Source: Sequoia sempervirens
Taxonomy: Eukaryota > Streptophyta > Pinopsida > Cupressales > Cupressaceae
Direction: 5' to 3'
DNA length: 64,000 bases
Assembly (NCBI GenBank): GCA_007258455.2
Contig: VDFB02254855.1
Coordinates: 1-64,000, forward strand
The notes beneath the pieces are model-generated. The model saw only the letters and a list, made by a program, of their open reading frames with translations. It was not told the DNA's origin and searched no databases. The translations under genes and the position numbers were made by a program. This document shows, one piece after another, positions 36,081-47,768 of the stretch; within the stretch, counting starts at the first letter, position 1; every line of letters begins with the position of its first letter.

Positions 36081-39030
36081 TCCTCATAATACATCAAATA
36101 TATAATTGAATTTTACACACTAAAGTAGGCACCAACCTACCAGAGACACCAATCCCCTATTTTATTTGTAGGCACCAACCTACTAGAGACATCAATCCCC
36201 AATTGAAATAATACAATAGGTAGAACACCAGTCCTACTGGATTACAATGATAATGTTTGTGTATCTTCTATGTAACTCAACACATGCCAGAGTCACATCT
36301 AACACTCTTCCTCATTGCATATGATCTAATACAAGCGCACACAGTGAAATGCAACTCTTCACCACCTTCTCTTTAATTTACACCAACACACACCTAATAT
36401 GCATTTGATTATTTGAAATATATACATGTCATTACATTAACACTCTTCTATGTCGACCAGAGATCCACAAACAACCAGGATAACATAAGGTGGACCTAAA
36501 TTTAAATTACATGAAACATGTAACATGTTGGTCCCAAAATAAATTTTTCTTGCCACCAAAAATACATGAAGCCATGCGCCACCATAGGGACCTTAAGTAG
36601 GTCATATCTTAACACCACGTGCAAGATTTGAATTTTGCATGCTACCAGTTGTTACTATACATGCCTTATGTCACTTCAAACTTCTTGTGTGTTAAACATA
36701 TCCTCCAAAAACTCTAGAATATGATAGAACACATGTAGGCATACTTTCCTCTGAAACCACAGAGCAAAACTACATTTCTGAAAGAAATGGGGACCATAAT
36801 TGTATTGCTAAAGAAATCTCTTTGTCCTGAGAACTAGACTGAAACATTCTAGTATAGACTTCCAAACCACCACTATCATAAAGAATAGATGCAAGCATGA
36901 TATTGCAAGCATACAATAGTCATACAAACACTCCTCATAACTAATAATATATATTTCTTGATTTTCTATCTTGATAGTAAAATTACCAACACTGATCAAA
37001 CTGAACTTCTAACATCCAACATGCATCAGGAAATCTTCTACAACTCAAAATGATAAGTCAAGTGGAATACAATGATAATACAAGTACCATTATCAACTTA
37101 GCCTTACACAAAGAACTCCTTTGACATAAAACTTCTTACTGCATCAATGACAACCTGTGTTCAACAAAAAGCACCTTTCTAATAATGAAATATATAAAAA
37201 TATCTTTATATGAAAAATGCACAACACCTTTCAACACCTTTCAAAAAATGATATATGTTGAAAATATAGCTTTTAACACTTTATTTTAGCTCATTCCCTT
37301 CATATTAGAAATATGAAATATTTATTTCTCCTTGTATTTTTTTTCTAGTGATGATCATTGTTTGGTTTTTATTTCTCTTGATGAACATGCCTCTTTGTTA
37401 AAATTACTAAAGAGTGATATTAAAGGATTTTGAGTACATTTTATGGTTCTACTAAGCCATAGTAATAAGTGGCTTGCAATTTTAATTTTTTATGATGTGC
37501 TTTCCTAAATTATTATAGATTAAATAACTACGAACTTAATGCTTTAAAAAGTCTAAAATGTTAGAATTTTACACTATCACAAATGCTATGCACATGGTTC
37601 TCTTTAATATTTTTCTTATGAATTATCCTTTATCAAATTTTATTATAAAAAGGTAATAATACATTATTTAAAAAAATCAAGTGGTAGAAAAGCAAACCTT
37701 TAGAGTCTAGGTAGGATGAAATCTAAACAAAAGACACAAACATTCAAAGTAGAGCTTAGGCCAAACATTAATAAAAAGAAATAAAACTAATATGTGGAAA
37801 GAACAAAACTGATAGGAGGGGGAACATGATCATCAAGTTTAACTAACACAACAATGGGGTTGGAACCATTATCAACAGGCTCTCAAATAGTAATATCACC
37901 CTCCTCATCTTAGTTTAACAAGCTATTGATTATGAACAAGGGAAATAAATAGTTCTAGGTAGGGGAACATGCTATAATATTTCTAGCAAGGAGAACCATG
38001 CCCATAAGAAGAGGGAAAAGATGGAAAAGTAGGATGATATCACCTATGGGAAGCATGATCCTTGGAGCCTTATGGAGGAGAGCCTTGAGATTGGGATCCT
38101 TGATACCATCCCATATATTATGACCACACCTATTCCCACAAGGTGGGGATGAGGTAGAAGTTGGAACTCTAGCAACTATTCAAGGAGCATTATCCCAATG
38201 ATCAAGGAGACATTGAATATGCATAATTTATAGTAAAAAAATATGAGATTACATCAAAATCTACATAAGAACATTAGAAAAAATCATAGATTTAGTGTAC
38301 AAAGAAAAGTGAATATCAACTAAAAGAAAATTGAAAAGAGAGTTGAATTTTTATCTTTGAAAACACAAAAGATAATTTCCACCTTGAAATCATGTCAAAT
38401 ATTGATGAATTTAAATAGGAGATAGGGCCAATTTACTAACAAAATATATTCCATGAGAAGGGGCTGGGTTGAAAAGGCTTGAAGTTATGTATCCAACTCT
38501 AAGCTTCTTAAGCTTTAGTAAAAAAACCAAAGGATTGAGAACCCCTAGATAAGACAAATGAGAGGCAACTGGAAGACCTTAATAAAGAATCCACTAGGTG
38601 AAATAATCCATTTAGGCTCAAGAATGACCATCCAAATCTATAGTCTGGAACTTTCGATGCTATTAAAGGTAGTGATAAGATTTCAAATTTGGACTTAATT
38701 TTTATTTTTTCCCTTGTTTTTCCTTCATTTTCTCACCTACAATTGGCTCTTTGGAGTAGATAAAACTAAATAATCAATAATGAGTACATATAATAATAGA
38801 GACAAAGGACACCGTTTTCTAATAGAGTCTTGTAAAGGAAAAGATTGAAATATTTAGTTATTAATCACTATGCGAGTATTGACATATTTGAAAAGCATTT
38901 GAATATGGACACAAATTCAAGGCCTAAAACTAAACCATTGTGTCATTTTAATGATGAAAATCCAACATATTTTGTCATATGCTTTGTCAAAATATAAGTT
39001 GACTAGCAAAACATTTTTCCCTATTGATCC
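36081..39030. other. Unassigned AT-rich sequence
   Basis: A near-duplicate of about 50 bp (AGGCACCAACCTAC, then AGAGACA and CAATCCCC) lies at 36125-36200. Otherwise no gene or element boundary was recognised. Confidence 0.35.
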
Positions 39031-39034
39031 CATT

Positions 39035-40325
39035 CACTATTTCCTATGCCAAAATCAAATCATCAAGAATATATATTCTCTCAATAAAAACATGTTTATT
39101 CTATTTTCACAATACCTTATATTATTAATTTTATTCTAATAGCCATTGTCTTGACAATAATTTAATAAAATAATACAACATTAATCATAAATAATATCTT
39201 CATTTTATTCTTTAAGAAATTTTTTGATTAGTCCTTTATTAGTGTTTAGGCCTAAAGATCAATTTTCAAATGCTTCCAAATAAAATAGATAAAAATCATC
39301 CTTAATGCATAATCACATAGTCTAGTAAAATTATTTTAATGATCCATCGATACTAAAACTTTTATTATGTGATAAAAAATGTTATGTTCAATATCTTCTA
39401 AAAAATTCAATAAAAAAACCCACTCTAATTTTAAATATTTACTATCAAATTAAACAACACCTTAAACATGAAAGTAGATAAAAATATATTTTTTCTTATA
39501 ATAAAACCCATAAATTTCCTAAACATGAGAATTGAATATTTAGACAATCCTTTTGGAATATAATTGGTATGACTGACTTCTAAGTAAATAATCAACACTC
39601 TTTCCTATGTCAAAATCATATTATCAAAAAAAAAATCTTCTCTCAATAAAACTTGTTTATTCTATTTTCATAATATATTATACTATTAATTTATTCTAAT
39701 TGTCAATGTCTTGACAATAATTTAATAAAATAATACAACATTAATCATAAATAATATCTTCATTTTATTCTTTAAGAAAAAATTTGATTGATCTTTTATT
39801 AACATTTAAACCTAAAGATCAATTTTCAAATACTTCCAAATAAAATAGATAAAAGTCATCTTTAATATATTATCACATAATTTGGGGTAGAGGGCCTAGC
39901 TCAATTGGTTAAAGCATCCTATTGCAAGCAAGAGGTCACGAGGTCTAGTCTCCCCCCTCCCTATGATATTAGAGGGCGTGTTGCACTAGCATCACTGATC
40001 ACGTGAAAAAAGCACTAGCATCACTGATCACGTGAAAAAAGTTTACTAGATGCACTGTAATTTATAGGAGGGCTACCTGATTCCTGCAATCTAATAAATA
40101 AATAAATATTATCACAGAATCTAATAAAATTCTTTAAATGACCCATCGATACTCAAACTTTATTATATCATTAAAAAATACATTCAATATCTTTAAAAAA
40201 TCAATAAAAAAACCCACTCCAATTTTAAATATTTGTTATCTAATTAAAAACATCTTAAAATTTCCTTATAATAAAACCCATTAATTTCCTATATTTAGAC
40301 AATCCTTTTGAGATAATAAATCATA
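39035..40325. repeat. Direct duplication of a ~565-bp AT-rich segment
   Basis: Copy 1 covers about 39035-39565 and copy 2 about 39600-40325, the latter lengthened by the SINE at 39882-40105. Long shared stretches include CTTGACAATAATTTAATAAA, ATTTTCAAATRCTTCCAAAT and CCCACTC-AATTTTAAATATT, in the same order. The duplication is older than the SINE because copy 1 has the uninterrupted site. Confidence 0.85.
39882..40105 (+). mobile_element. tRNA-derived SINE with 15-bp target-site duplications
   Basis: A 224-bp element with a pol III A box (TAGCTCAATTGG, 39897-39908) and a B-box-like GGTCTAGTCTC (39942-39952) in a tRNA-like head, and an AATAAATAAAT tail. It is flanked by ATATTATCACA-T/G-AAT at 39867-39881 and 40106-40120, differing at one base. 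The corresponding place in the upstream duplicate has no insert, so an empty site is preserved in the same window. A 29-bp tandem duplication (GCACTAGCATCACTGATCAC...) lies at 39983-40040. SINEs have no protein and use LINE enzymes. Confidence 0.88.
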
Positions 40326-42640
40326 GACACTATACAATATGTACAAGAAACATTTATTTATTACTCTAAGATGGCTTTTGTACATATTGAAGAATTTTGT
40401 TAAATACAAACAAACAAGGTTGCTATCATAAATTATTGGTTACTTTACCTTTTGAAGGGACATGTGTCAAACTTTATTACATAAAAAGACAGTTTTGTAC
40501 GTTATATTTCACTAATTGACATTCACTTTTATTTTTAAATCTACAAAACATAATTATATTGCATTGAAAAAATTAATAGATTGTTATATAAAAACTTTAC
40601 TAAAAGATTCCAATTCACTCAAAGTAGACGGTGATTAGAAAGTTTTATTTTGTATGTGAATTGTACTGCACTAAATCTATATATAATTCCTTGGCCAATA
40701 GATAATCCATTAACCAACATATAACACCTAATGAAAAACAAAAAGCCTATAATTTTGCTTTGGTACTTTTTGTGGACATGCTTCCCTTAATCTAACATTC
40801 ATGTTCACTTATATTTACTTTAGTAACATCACTAATCTTTGTGATTGAAATCTTTAAGGTTGAAAAGGAACAAGTGTCATGTACTATATATAATTTGTTT
40901 TGACAATTTTGAATGGATAATTATAATAATAAAATGTTTGATATGTAGGGTTGATTGTCAAATTTAAGCATTGGTATCTACGTTTTAACACGACTATGAT
41001 ACCATTTAAAATTGAAAATGCGTGCACTTATTTGACTTGTAGATTTAGTTTTGTGGGACTATGAAACAATAGAAGCGTAAGAAGGCTCTATGGGTCCCAT
41101 GATTTCCTATGCATAAATATGTGGCTTTGTTATGGTTTAAAGATCAAAGCAACATGTTAAATTTTATGTATTGATTACTTGATGCATTCACTTGTGAGCT
41201 CATTAGATGTGATGCCCCTTGAGGGTGAGGGGCAGTAGTAAAGAAGGTGGGTTTAGGGGACACCAAAGCTTGAAAAATACCAATAGTTTTTGCATAATAT
41301 CGGTCATTATCAAACTCTATCATCAAATTTTATGTACTTATGAAACAAAATAGTGACAAAGATATTTCTATTATAGACTTTAACATTGTGCCAAATATTT
41401 CCATAGTTAGGCTTGTAAAATACTCACAACTATTTTTTCAAATGAGTTTGTTATCTTAGTCACTAATAAAACTTGCTAAAAAGTACCCTTATCAAATCTT
41501 TGACAAATATGAGTTAATGGAACTACTCTTGAATCATGTACTACTATATTATATACTAGATAGTTCTTTAGACCATGTTGTCTCATAATAAAATAGATGA
41601 CATATTTATGAGTAAATGTGTGTTGCATCTCCCCTATTAAACAATGACAATGTGTCAAGTAATGTGTCAATAAAAACTCTTTATTGTAGTGTTGGCATAG
41701 TGTAGAGAAAAAAAAATGATCAAAACTATAGGGAAATCAATTTTATTAGTCAAAATAAAAATAAGTAATTAAAAGTTCAAAATATTGAATGCAATAGTAA
41801 CCTATTGCATAAAGGTACTAATAAGACACTTATTTTTAAGCTTCTAGATCAATTAGTCAATCAAGCAATTGATATGTGTTAATGATACTCAACAAAGAGC
41901 ATAATGATACTTATTTTCATGTATGACAATAATATATTTTGGTTTAACTTGTATTATGTATTCAATTCCAATTTATGCTATCAAAATTAAGATTGTGAAG
42001 CTTGTGAAAAATAGAGAAATGGTGTGTTTTATTCAGGTTTAAACCTACACTTTTAATTTTTATTGTGCACTTATAGTTTTGACCCTTTTTCTATAGTTTA
42101 GAATTTGATTTATAAACTTGATCTTTGCATTTATAATCCTCAAAATTTTGTTCCCGTACTAAATAAAAATGGTAGTGCAACACCATTAGGACTACTTGTG
42201 CTAGCAGAGTAAGGGAACTTTATTTCCACCTTCTTCCTTAGTCAAGTCCTTGGATTGATTCAATAGTTAGAATAATTTAAAGCAAAAATGTAAATGCCTG
42301 TGTCTATCCTTATGATTTTAGATGCTAATACAATGCTTTAGATTATTCTCAAGTGATTGTGATGGCCTTGTTACTAGATTGATCATGTATCTAACTGATA
42401 ATCTAAAATGAGATAGGTGTTAGGATAATGAATGTCATTTACCTTTCATTTATAAGTTTTGATTAATTATATTTAATTAATTAGAGAATAAATAATATAC
42501 AATCTCCAAACATGTTGGAGTGCACAAAATGGAATGCCCATGTGTGGGTGGGGATATTAATAATTTATTAGTATCCTCTAGAATACTCAAGATATTGCGT
42601 AAGAATGTATTGATTATAGAGGGTGCACTATGAAGGGTCA
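40326..42640. other. Unassigned AT-rich sequence
   Basis: No open frame longer than about 60 codons and no repeat boundary was recognised. Confidence 0.35.
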
Positions 42641-43200
42641 CAAAATATCTTCCTAATGTTCGGATTTATAGGTAGGTCGAAGCAATTGAAATAACATCAA
42701 TTATAATGTAGATTGCAAATATAAAAAAATGATTACACAAAATTTAACATGGTTCACCCAATGTGGGCTACATCCACTAAGAAATAGTCATCCAATGTAA
42801 TTTTATTATCTAGCAAAATCGAGTTAAAAAACTTCTCTTTCACTCTCACCGACAACATAATTTGATGTTGCATGCTAAAACCAAGCACTCATGCCTTGTC
42901 TCTTGACCTTTTGCATTTGCAAACATATAAGAACTAATAATCCCATTTTGGTGGTTTTAAAATAATTTTCACAATAAATAATAATAACAAACTCCTTTAT
43001 TAAAAAAGAGAAATTTTTTCTTTGGGTGCAGTACCCCCGAGCCCCCAACTGGGGGGCGCTACCCCCAACAACCCTCACTAGGGGTGTTACACCTAGATCC
43101 CCATTGTGGGCTTTGGCCTTGATCCCTCGCCTAGGGATGGGCCCTCGAGACCTTGCAAGAGGGGTGTTGCCCCCTGCGCTCCCCCATAAATTAATTTGAG
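42641..43200. mobile_element. Possible LTR remnant with GC-rich block
   Basis: A TTTAACATGGTTCACCCAATG word followed by GGGCTACATCCAC near 42745 resembles the ACGTGGTTC...CTACGTCCAC motif common in plant LTRs. Further right, 43026-43195 is a GC-rich block with CCCCC and GGGG words and a GGGGCGCTACCCCC-like palindrome. Ends and orientation could not be found. Tentative. Confidence 0.35.
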
Positions 43201-43779
43201 GTTAAAATGTGGCTACCAAAGTCACCAAAATATTACCACATCATGATTAGTTGCCACATATCAATGCCTAATTTGGTGGATATGCCATAAATATTAAATT
43301 CCCTCATGGAGCACTTAGAATTAGGATCTTGGTTACTTTGATTACTATGCTAAACTCTATAATATCTATGATATGTAAGATGGGTGTAAGAGGTGTAAGA
43401 GGGGTTACATATTATTTAGAGATGTTTGGTCATGACCATAAGGGCATTAGATTTTTCCATAGCTAATGGTTTTAACTCATGGTTTGAATACCACTTGATA
43501 ATATCTTGTTTTAAATTTTATCTATTAGAGGCATCTGAGACTATATTTTAAGGTTCTTTGTAGGAACTCTTATGCTATTAGTTTTTTGTCTATTGGAAAT
43601 TTATTATACGCCTAGCACAAAATATTTATATTTTACAAATTTGTGGTCCATATTGAAAGTGGATGGCATGCTTTAGGTAGAGCAATATTTTCCTAGGAAG
43701 TTGTATGTAGCATTGGAAAAATGAATTTAATATATGTTGGTGGAGTCACATGAAGGTATGTCATCTTGCACAAGAGTTA
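43201..43779. other. Left flank of the Gag-retropepsin element
   Basis: Unassigned sequence that continues, after removal of the insert, at 49201. Confidence 0.4.
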
Positions 43780-43784
43780 AATTA

Positions 43785-45417
43785 TGGTGCAGGAGCACCC
43801 AAGCTCTTCAAGGAACACTTCAAGGGCCAGGAGGATGCAGGGGTCATGAAGACTTGTCAAGCATCTCAGAGCATCAATTATAACATCCTAAAGCCTATAA
43901 TGGATTTTGAATTGGATAAAAATGTTAAAGGAGTCAAAAGTCTTAAGGGTCCTGATAAGGACCATAGGACTAAAATGCATTACAAATAGACCAATGGTGT
44001 CCTAAGAGACTAGATAGGTGTTTTTATGTTTTAATTCAGACAAATAAGGTTGAATAATGCCATGTAATAGTTTAGAAGCTTTATAGTTGATAGGGGTTCA
44101 ATAAATTTCAAGTTGGAGAATTCAAAATTTCAAAATCCAACTTTGGCGGGAAAGTGTGTTTTTGATGATTTAGCACTAATAATGTAATGAAACCATTTCT
44201 AATCAGTTGGGACAGTTGGGGGAAGGGGTTTTTAAGGTTGGAAAAGTCATTTGTATGGGCTGTTGGCTGATATTCTAAGTGTTGTACAGACTGCTATAGA
44301 AAATCAATAAAAACTTCATTTTTTTTGCATTTTCTTGTGCTCATTTGATGATCTATTGATTTCTACTGAAGATAAGTTCCATTGGATGAAGTAGAGACTT
44401 GTATTTACATTCATTTAACCTTTTGAATGCCCTAATAGATGTTAGAAATCTGTTTCTTACATTATATTATTGACTGTCCTCAAGAAAGTGCAGATTTTCA
44501 CTATTTTTTGGTGGTTTTCATGGATGTTTGATCTATTTCATGAGTAAATGATGCTGTAACTTGTGAAATGGATCTATTCTAACATTTATAATACAAATAT
44601 AACAAGCTAATGTGCAGGGAAGAAGAATATTGAGGTGTACACCAAGATTTGACAATGGAAAGAGCATGAAAGTGGAGGCTAAAGTATAGCAGTAGAGGAT
44701 CTGCCTTAACAAGTGATATATTTTTGAGTTGTAATAGTTGAGACATGTTGAATTAATGGTGAAAAGTCTAAAATTAGGATCTGGAAGTGTTTGGAAGGCC
44801 TAGAACCAAGAAGCCCTAGTTTTGAGGCAATTTAAGGAGGGTTTTGTGTTTGAGCATGTTAGGGGTGTCATAGAAGCCTAAAAACTTGGAATCTTTGGTT
44901 TTGAGACATTTTAAGAGACTGTTGAAAGTTTCATGGTCAGGGGTTGAGTTTAGAGAGGGGTTTCTTTGAAAAAGAGGGCTAATTAGGCCTAGTTTTTGAG
45001 GAGACAGTAGATTTTGGTTGGTGTGTTCTAAAACAAGTGCCATCAAGGATTTGATATGTTGTTTGCCATCACAAAACACAATTTAAACAATCACTATATT
45101 GGATTTTCCTTTGGGAGGTTTGAGGGAAAAGTCAAAAATCCTTCGCTAGAGGCCTAATTGGGCTAGAAGGCTACTTAAGGTGCAAAGGTGAGTTTTGTCT
45201 AAGACAGAGGGTTAGGGCTTGAAAACCATTCAAGAAAAAATTGTTTGAGTCTCTTAAGAGCATTCCTAGGGTTGGGTTCCATTGGAGAAGGATTTGATTC
45301 ATGAGTGAGCCATTTAGGCTTTGTCTCCATTAGGGTGCCTGGAAGAGTGGTTGAGATTGCATCTTGCAAACCTTGAGAACTTTGTGTTTCTTTCAAAGTC
45401 CCAGACCCTCTGCATTA
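43785..45417 (+). repeat. 5' LTR of the Gag-retropepsin element
   Basis: Begins TGGTGCAGGAGCACCC. An AATCAATAAAAAC word near 44305 is a plausible polyadenylation signal. I see no obvious TATA box. The first 68 codons of this LTR keep an open frame that in the 3' LTR forms the end of the element's coding frame. Confidence 0.9.
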
Positions 45418-45420
45418 GAG

Positions 45421-45432
45421 TGGTATCAGAGC
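45421..45432 (+). promoter_or_regulatory. Primer-binding site, initiator tRNA-Met type
   Basis: TGGTATCAGAGC, three bases after the LTR end. This places minus-strand DNA priming and fixes orientation. Confidence 0.93.
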
Positions 45433-45467
45433 AATGAGTAGGTCCTTTAGGGATTTAAGAAACAGCA

Positions 45468-47768
45468 ATGGCACCAAAAAATCAATTGGCAAGAGATTTA
45501 GAAGAGTTGAAGGAAATCTTCGAAAGGGAGAGAAGGGAAAGAAGAGAACAAGAAGTAGCAAGAGAGCAGGCCAGAGCAAGAGAAGAAAGGAAATGGAGAA
45601 GGGAGAGAGAGACCATGCAAGCAAGGATAAATAACCTTGAGAGGAGTAGGAGGAGAGAAGACCAAGAAGACCAAGAATACAATGATGAAGATGAAGAGCA
45701 TGTGAGGGTAAATCAAGAACAAGCAGCAGATGAAACAGAAGACCCTGAGGAAAGGAGGTTACTAAGATTGTTGAAAGTAGTACAAGGTCATGGAGGAAAG
45801 AGTCACATAGATTTTCCTATCTATCAAGGGAAGATGGATAGTGAGGAGGTGTTGGGATGGCTTGATGCCTTAGAAAACTATTTTGAGTTTGAAGAGATGG
45901 ATGAAGAGAGGAAGGTTAAGTTTGCCAAAACTAAGTTGAGAGGTACAGTATTGACATGGTGGACTAGTTTTTAGAATGATAGGATGGCTAGGGGATTGGT
46001 AAAAGTTTCTACATGGGCTAGGATGAAGAGTTTGGTCAAAGAGCAGTTCCTACCATCTGATTATACCATTCATGTGAAAAGGATGAGGCAGAATTTAAAG
46101 CAAAAGGACATGGATGTGATGTCCTACACTGATAAATTTCACAAGCTTAGTATCAGAGGAGGTTATGAAGAAGAAGATGAGAAAGTAGCCAGGTATATCA
46201 ATGGCTTGAGGTATAATCTACAAGATGAGATTGGTTTGCAAATGCCAAGGACATTAGGAGAATGTTTTCAATTGGCCATTAGAGCAGAAGAAAAGGTGAA
46301 GAGGAAGCAAGAAAGATCAAGCAATGGTGGAAGAGGAGGTAGTTCAAACAGGGGCAGAGGTAATAGAGAACAAGGACAAGGCAGCAATGACAAGAGCAAC
46401 AATGACAAAGGCAAAGAGGTATTTTCTGATCAAAGAGGTGGATACACTCCTAGAGGAGGAGGCAGATTTGGACAAGGTAGAGGACCATTCACAGGTAGGT
46501 GTTTCAATTTCAATGAACCAGGGCATCCTTCCTTCAAGTGTCCTAAATGGGAACAAGCTGATAGGGGCAGAGATAGGAGAGCTAACTTGGTACAAGAAGA
46601 AGAAGACAAGAAGGAGGAATCAAAAACATTCATGGCAGACCCTGTGACTGATGGTGAGTTTCTTATGATCAAGCAAGGAGAAAGACTTCATCAAGAGCCA
46701 AAGGTAACTATCTTTAAGACCAATTGTCTTAGTCATGGTAAAATATGCAGATTGCTCATAGATTCAGGGTCACATAGCAATTTAGTTTCAGTTGATATGG
46801 TAACCAAGTTAGGGATTGAAACATTTGATCATCCTACTCCCTACAAGGCCACTTGGGTAACTCAAGGACAACATGTAGAGATTTGTAAGAGAGCTTATGT
46901 AGATTTCTCAATTGGATCATATCATGATAGGGTACTTTGTGATGTCATTCCAATGACTTGTGGTCATATCATCTTAGGGAGGCCATGGCAGTATGCTAGG
47001 AGGATAGTGCATGATGGTTTTCACAACACATATTTGGTGCATAAAGATGCAGTTAGATATGAATTAGTGCCTTTGCCTTTGAAGCAGTATAATGAGAACT
47101 TTGTAATCTATTTTGAGAAGATTTTGTAGGTGAAAGTGCAGGGTAGGACAGGGGAAGACACTGGTTGGTTGAAAACTAGTAAATTGCAGCAGAGATATGA
47201 AGCATACAGTCCTAAAAATCAGAATCTTTGGGACTTGGACATTATTAAGATTGGAAGTATTGAATGCCCTATTGTTGAGGGTAATAGGGGTGGTGTTTCT
47301 TCACAAGGAAATCAGTGGCATAGAGGCAGAAATAGGGCACAAAATTAGACTGAGTTCAAGCAGCAAAAAGGACAAACAAAACAGATTTTTGACACTAACA
47401 TGTTGAGTGACATGAGTGCAGGTTGGAAGAAAAGGAAGAAGGTAACTTTGGGAGATTTCATGCTTGGTAATCAGAAGGTGCAAACATACAGGAACAAGGA
47501 GTATTATGGCAGCAACAAGTTGGATACTTCTTGGGGCAAGAACTTTTTCTTTCTTGGGGAGAATGGTGCAGGAGCACCCAAGCTCTTCAAGGAACACTTC
47601 AAGGGCCAGGAGGATACAGGGGTCATGAATACTTTTCAAGCATCTCAGAGCATCAATTATAACATCCTAAAGCCTATAATGGATTTTGAATTGGATAAAA
47701 ATGTTAAAGGAGTCAAAAGTCTTAAGGGTCCTGATAAGGACCATAGGACTAAAATGCATTACAAATAG
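45468..47768 (+). pseudogene. Gag-retropepsin polyprotein with unassigned C-terminal tail
   Basis: The ATG at 45468 opens one frame of 767 codons broken only by TAG codons at 45972, 47127 and 47346. Order: a highly charged Arg/Glu-rich coiled-coil region (residues about 8-75); a retrotransposon Gag domain, with LRGTVLTWW just before the first stop and FLPSDY after it; a Gly/Arg-rich stretch; a zinc knuckle C-F-N-F-N-E-P-G-H-(x4)-C in which the second Cys is Phe; and a retropepsin with LLIDSGSHSN and IILGRPW motifs. The final 200 or so codons match nothing I know and run through the polypurine tract into the 3' LTR, ending at 47768. Gag would package RNA and the protease would process it. The first stop lies where Gln is expected (CAG to TAG). 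Without readthrough, only a truncated Gag can be made. Confidence 0.85.
47553..47563 (+). promoter_or_regulatory. Polypurine tract
   Basis: TTGGGGAGAA directly precedes the 3' LTR, in the place and with the composition expected for the plus-strand primer. Confidence 0.75.

Noticed and set aside
39882..39955. Functional tRNA gene
   Set aside because: A and B boxes are present but the cloverleaf and 3' part are missing; the target duplications and A-rich tail fit a SINE.
46324..46647. Overlapping plus-strand frame of 107 codons within gag
   Set aside because: It is an alternate-frame shadow of the Gag region, rich in Lys and Glu because of the underlying Gly/Arg-rich sequence.
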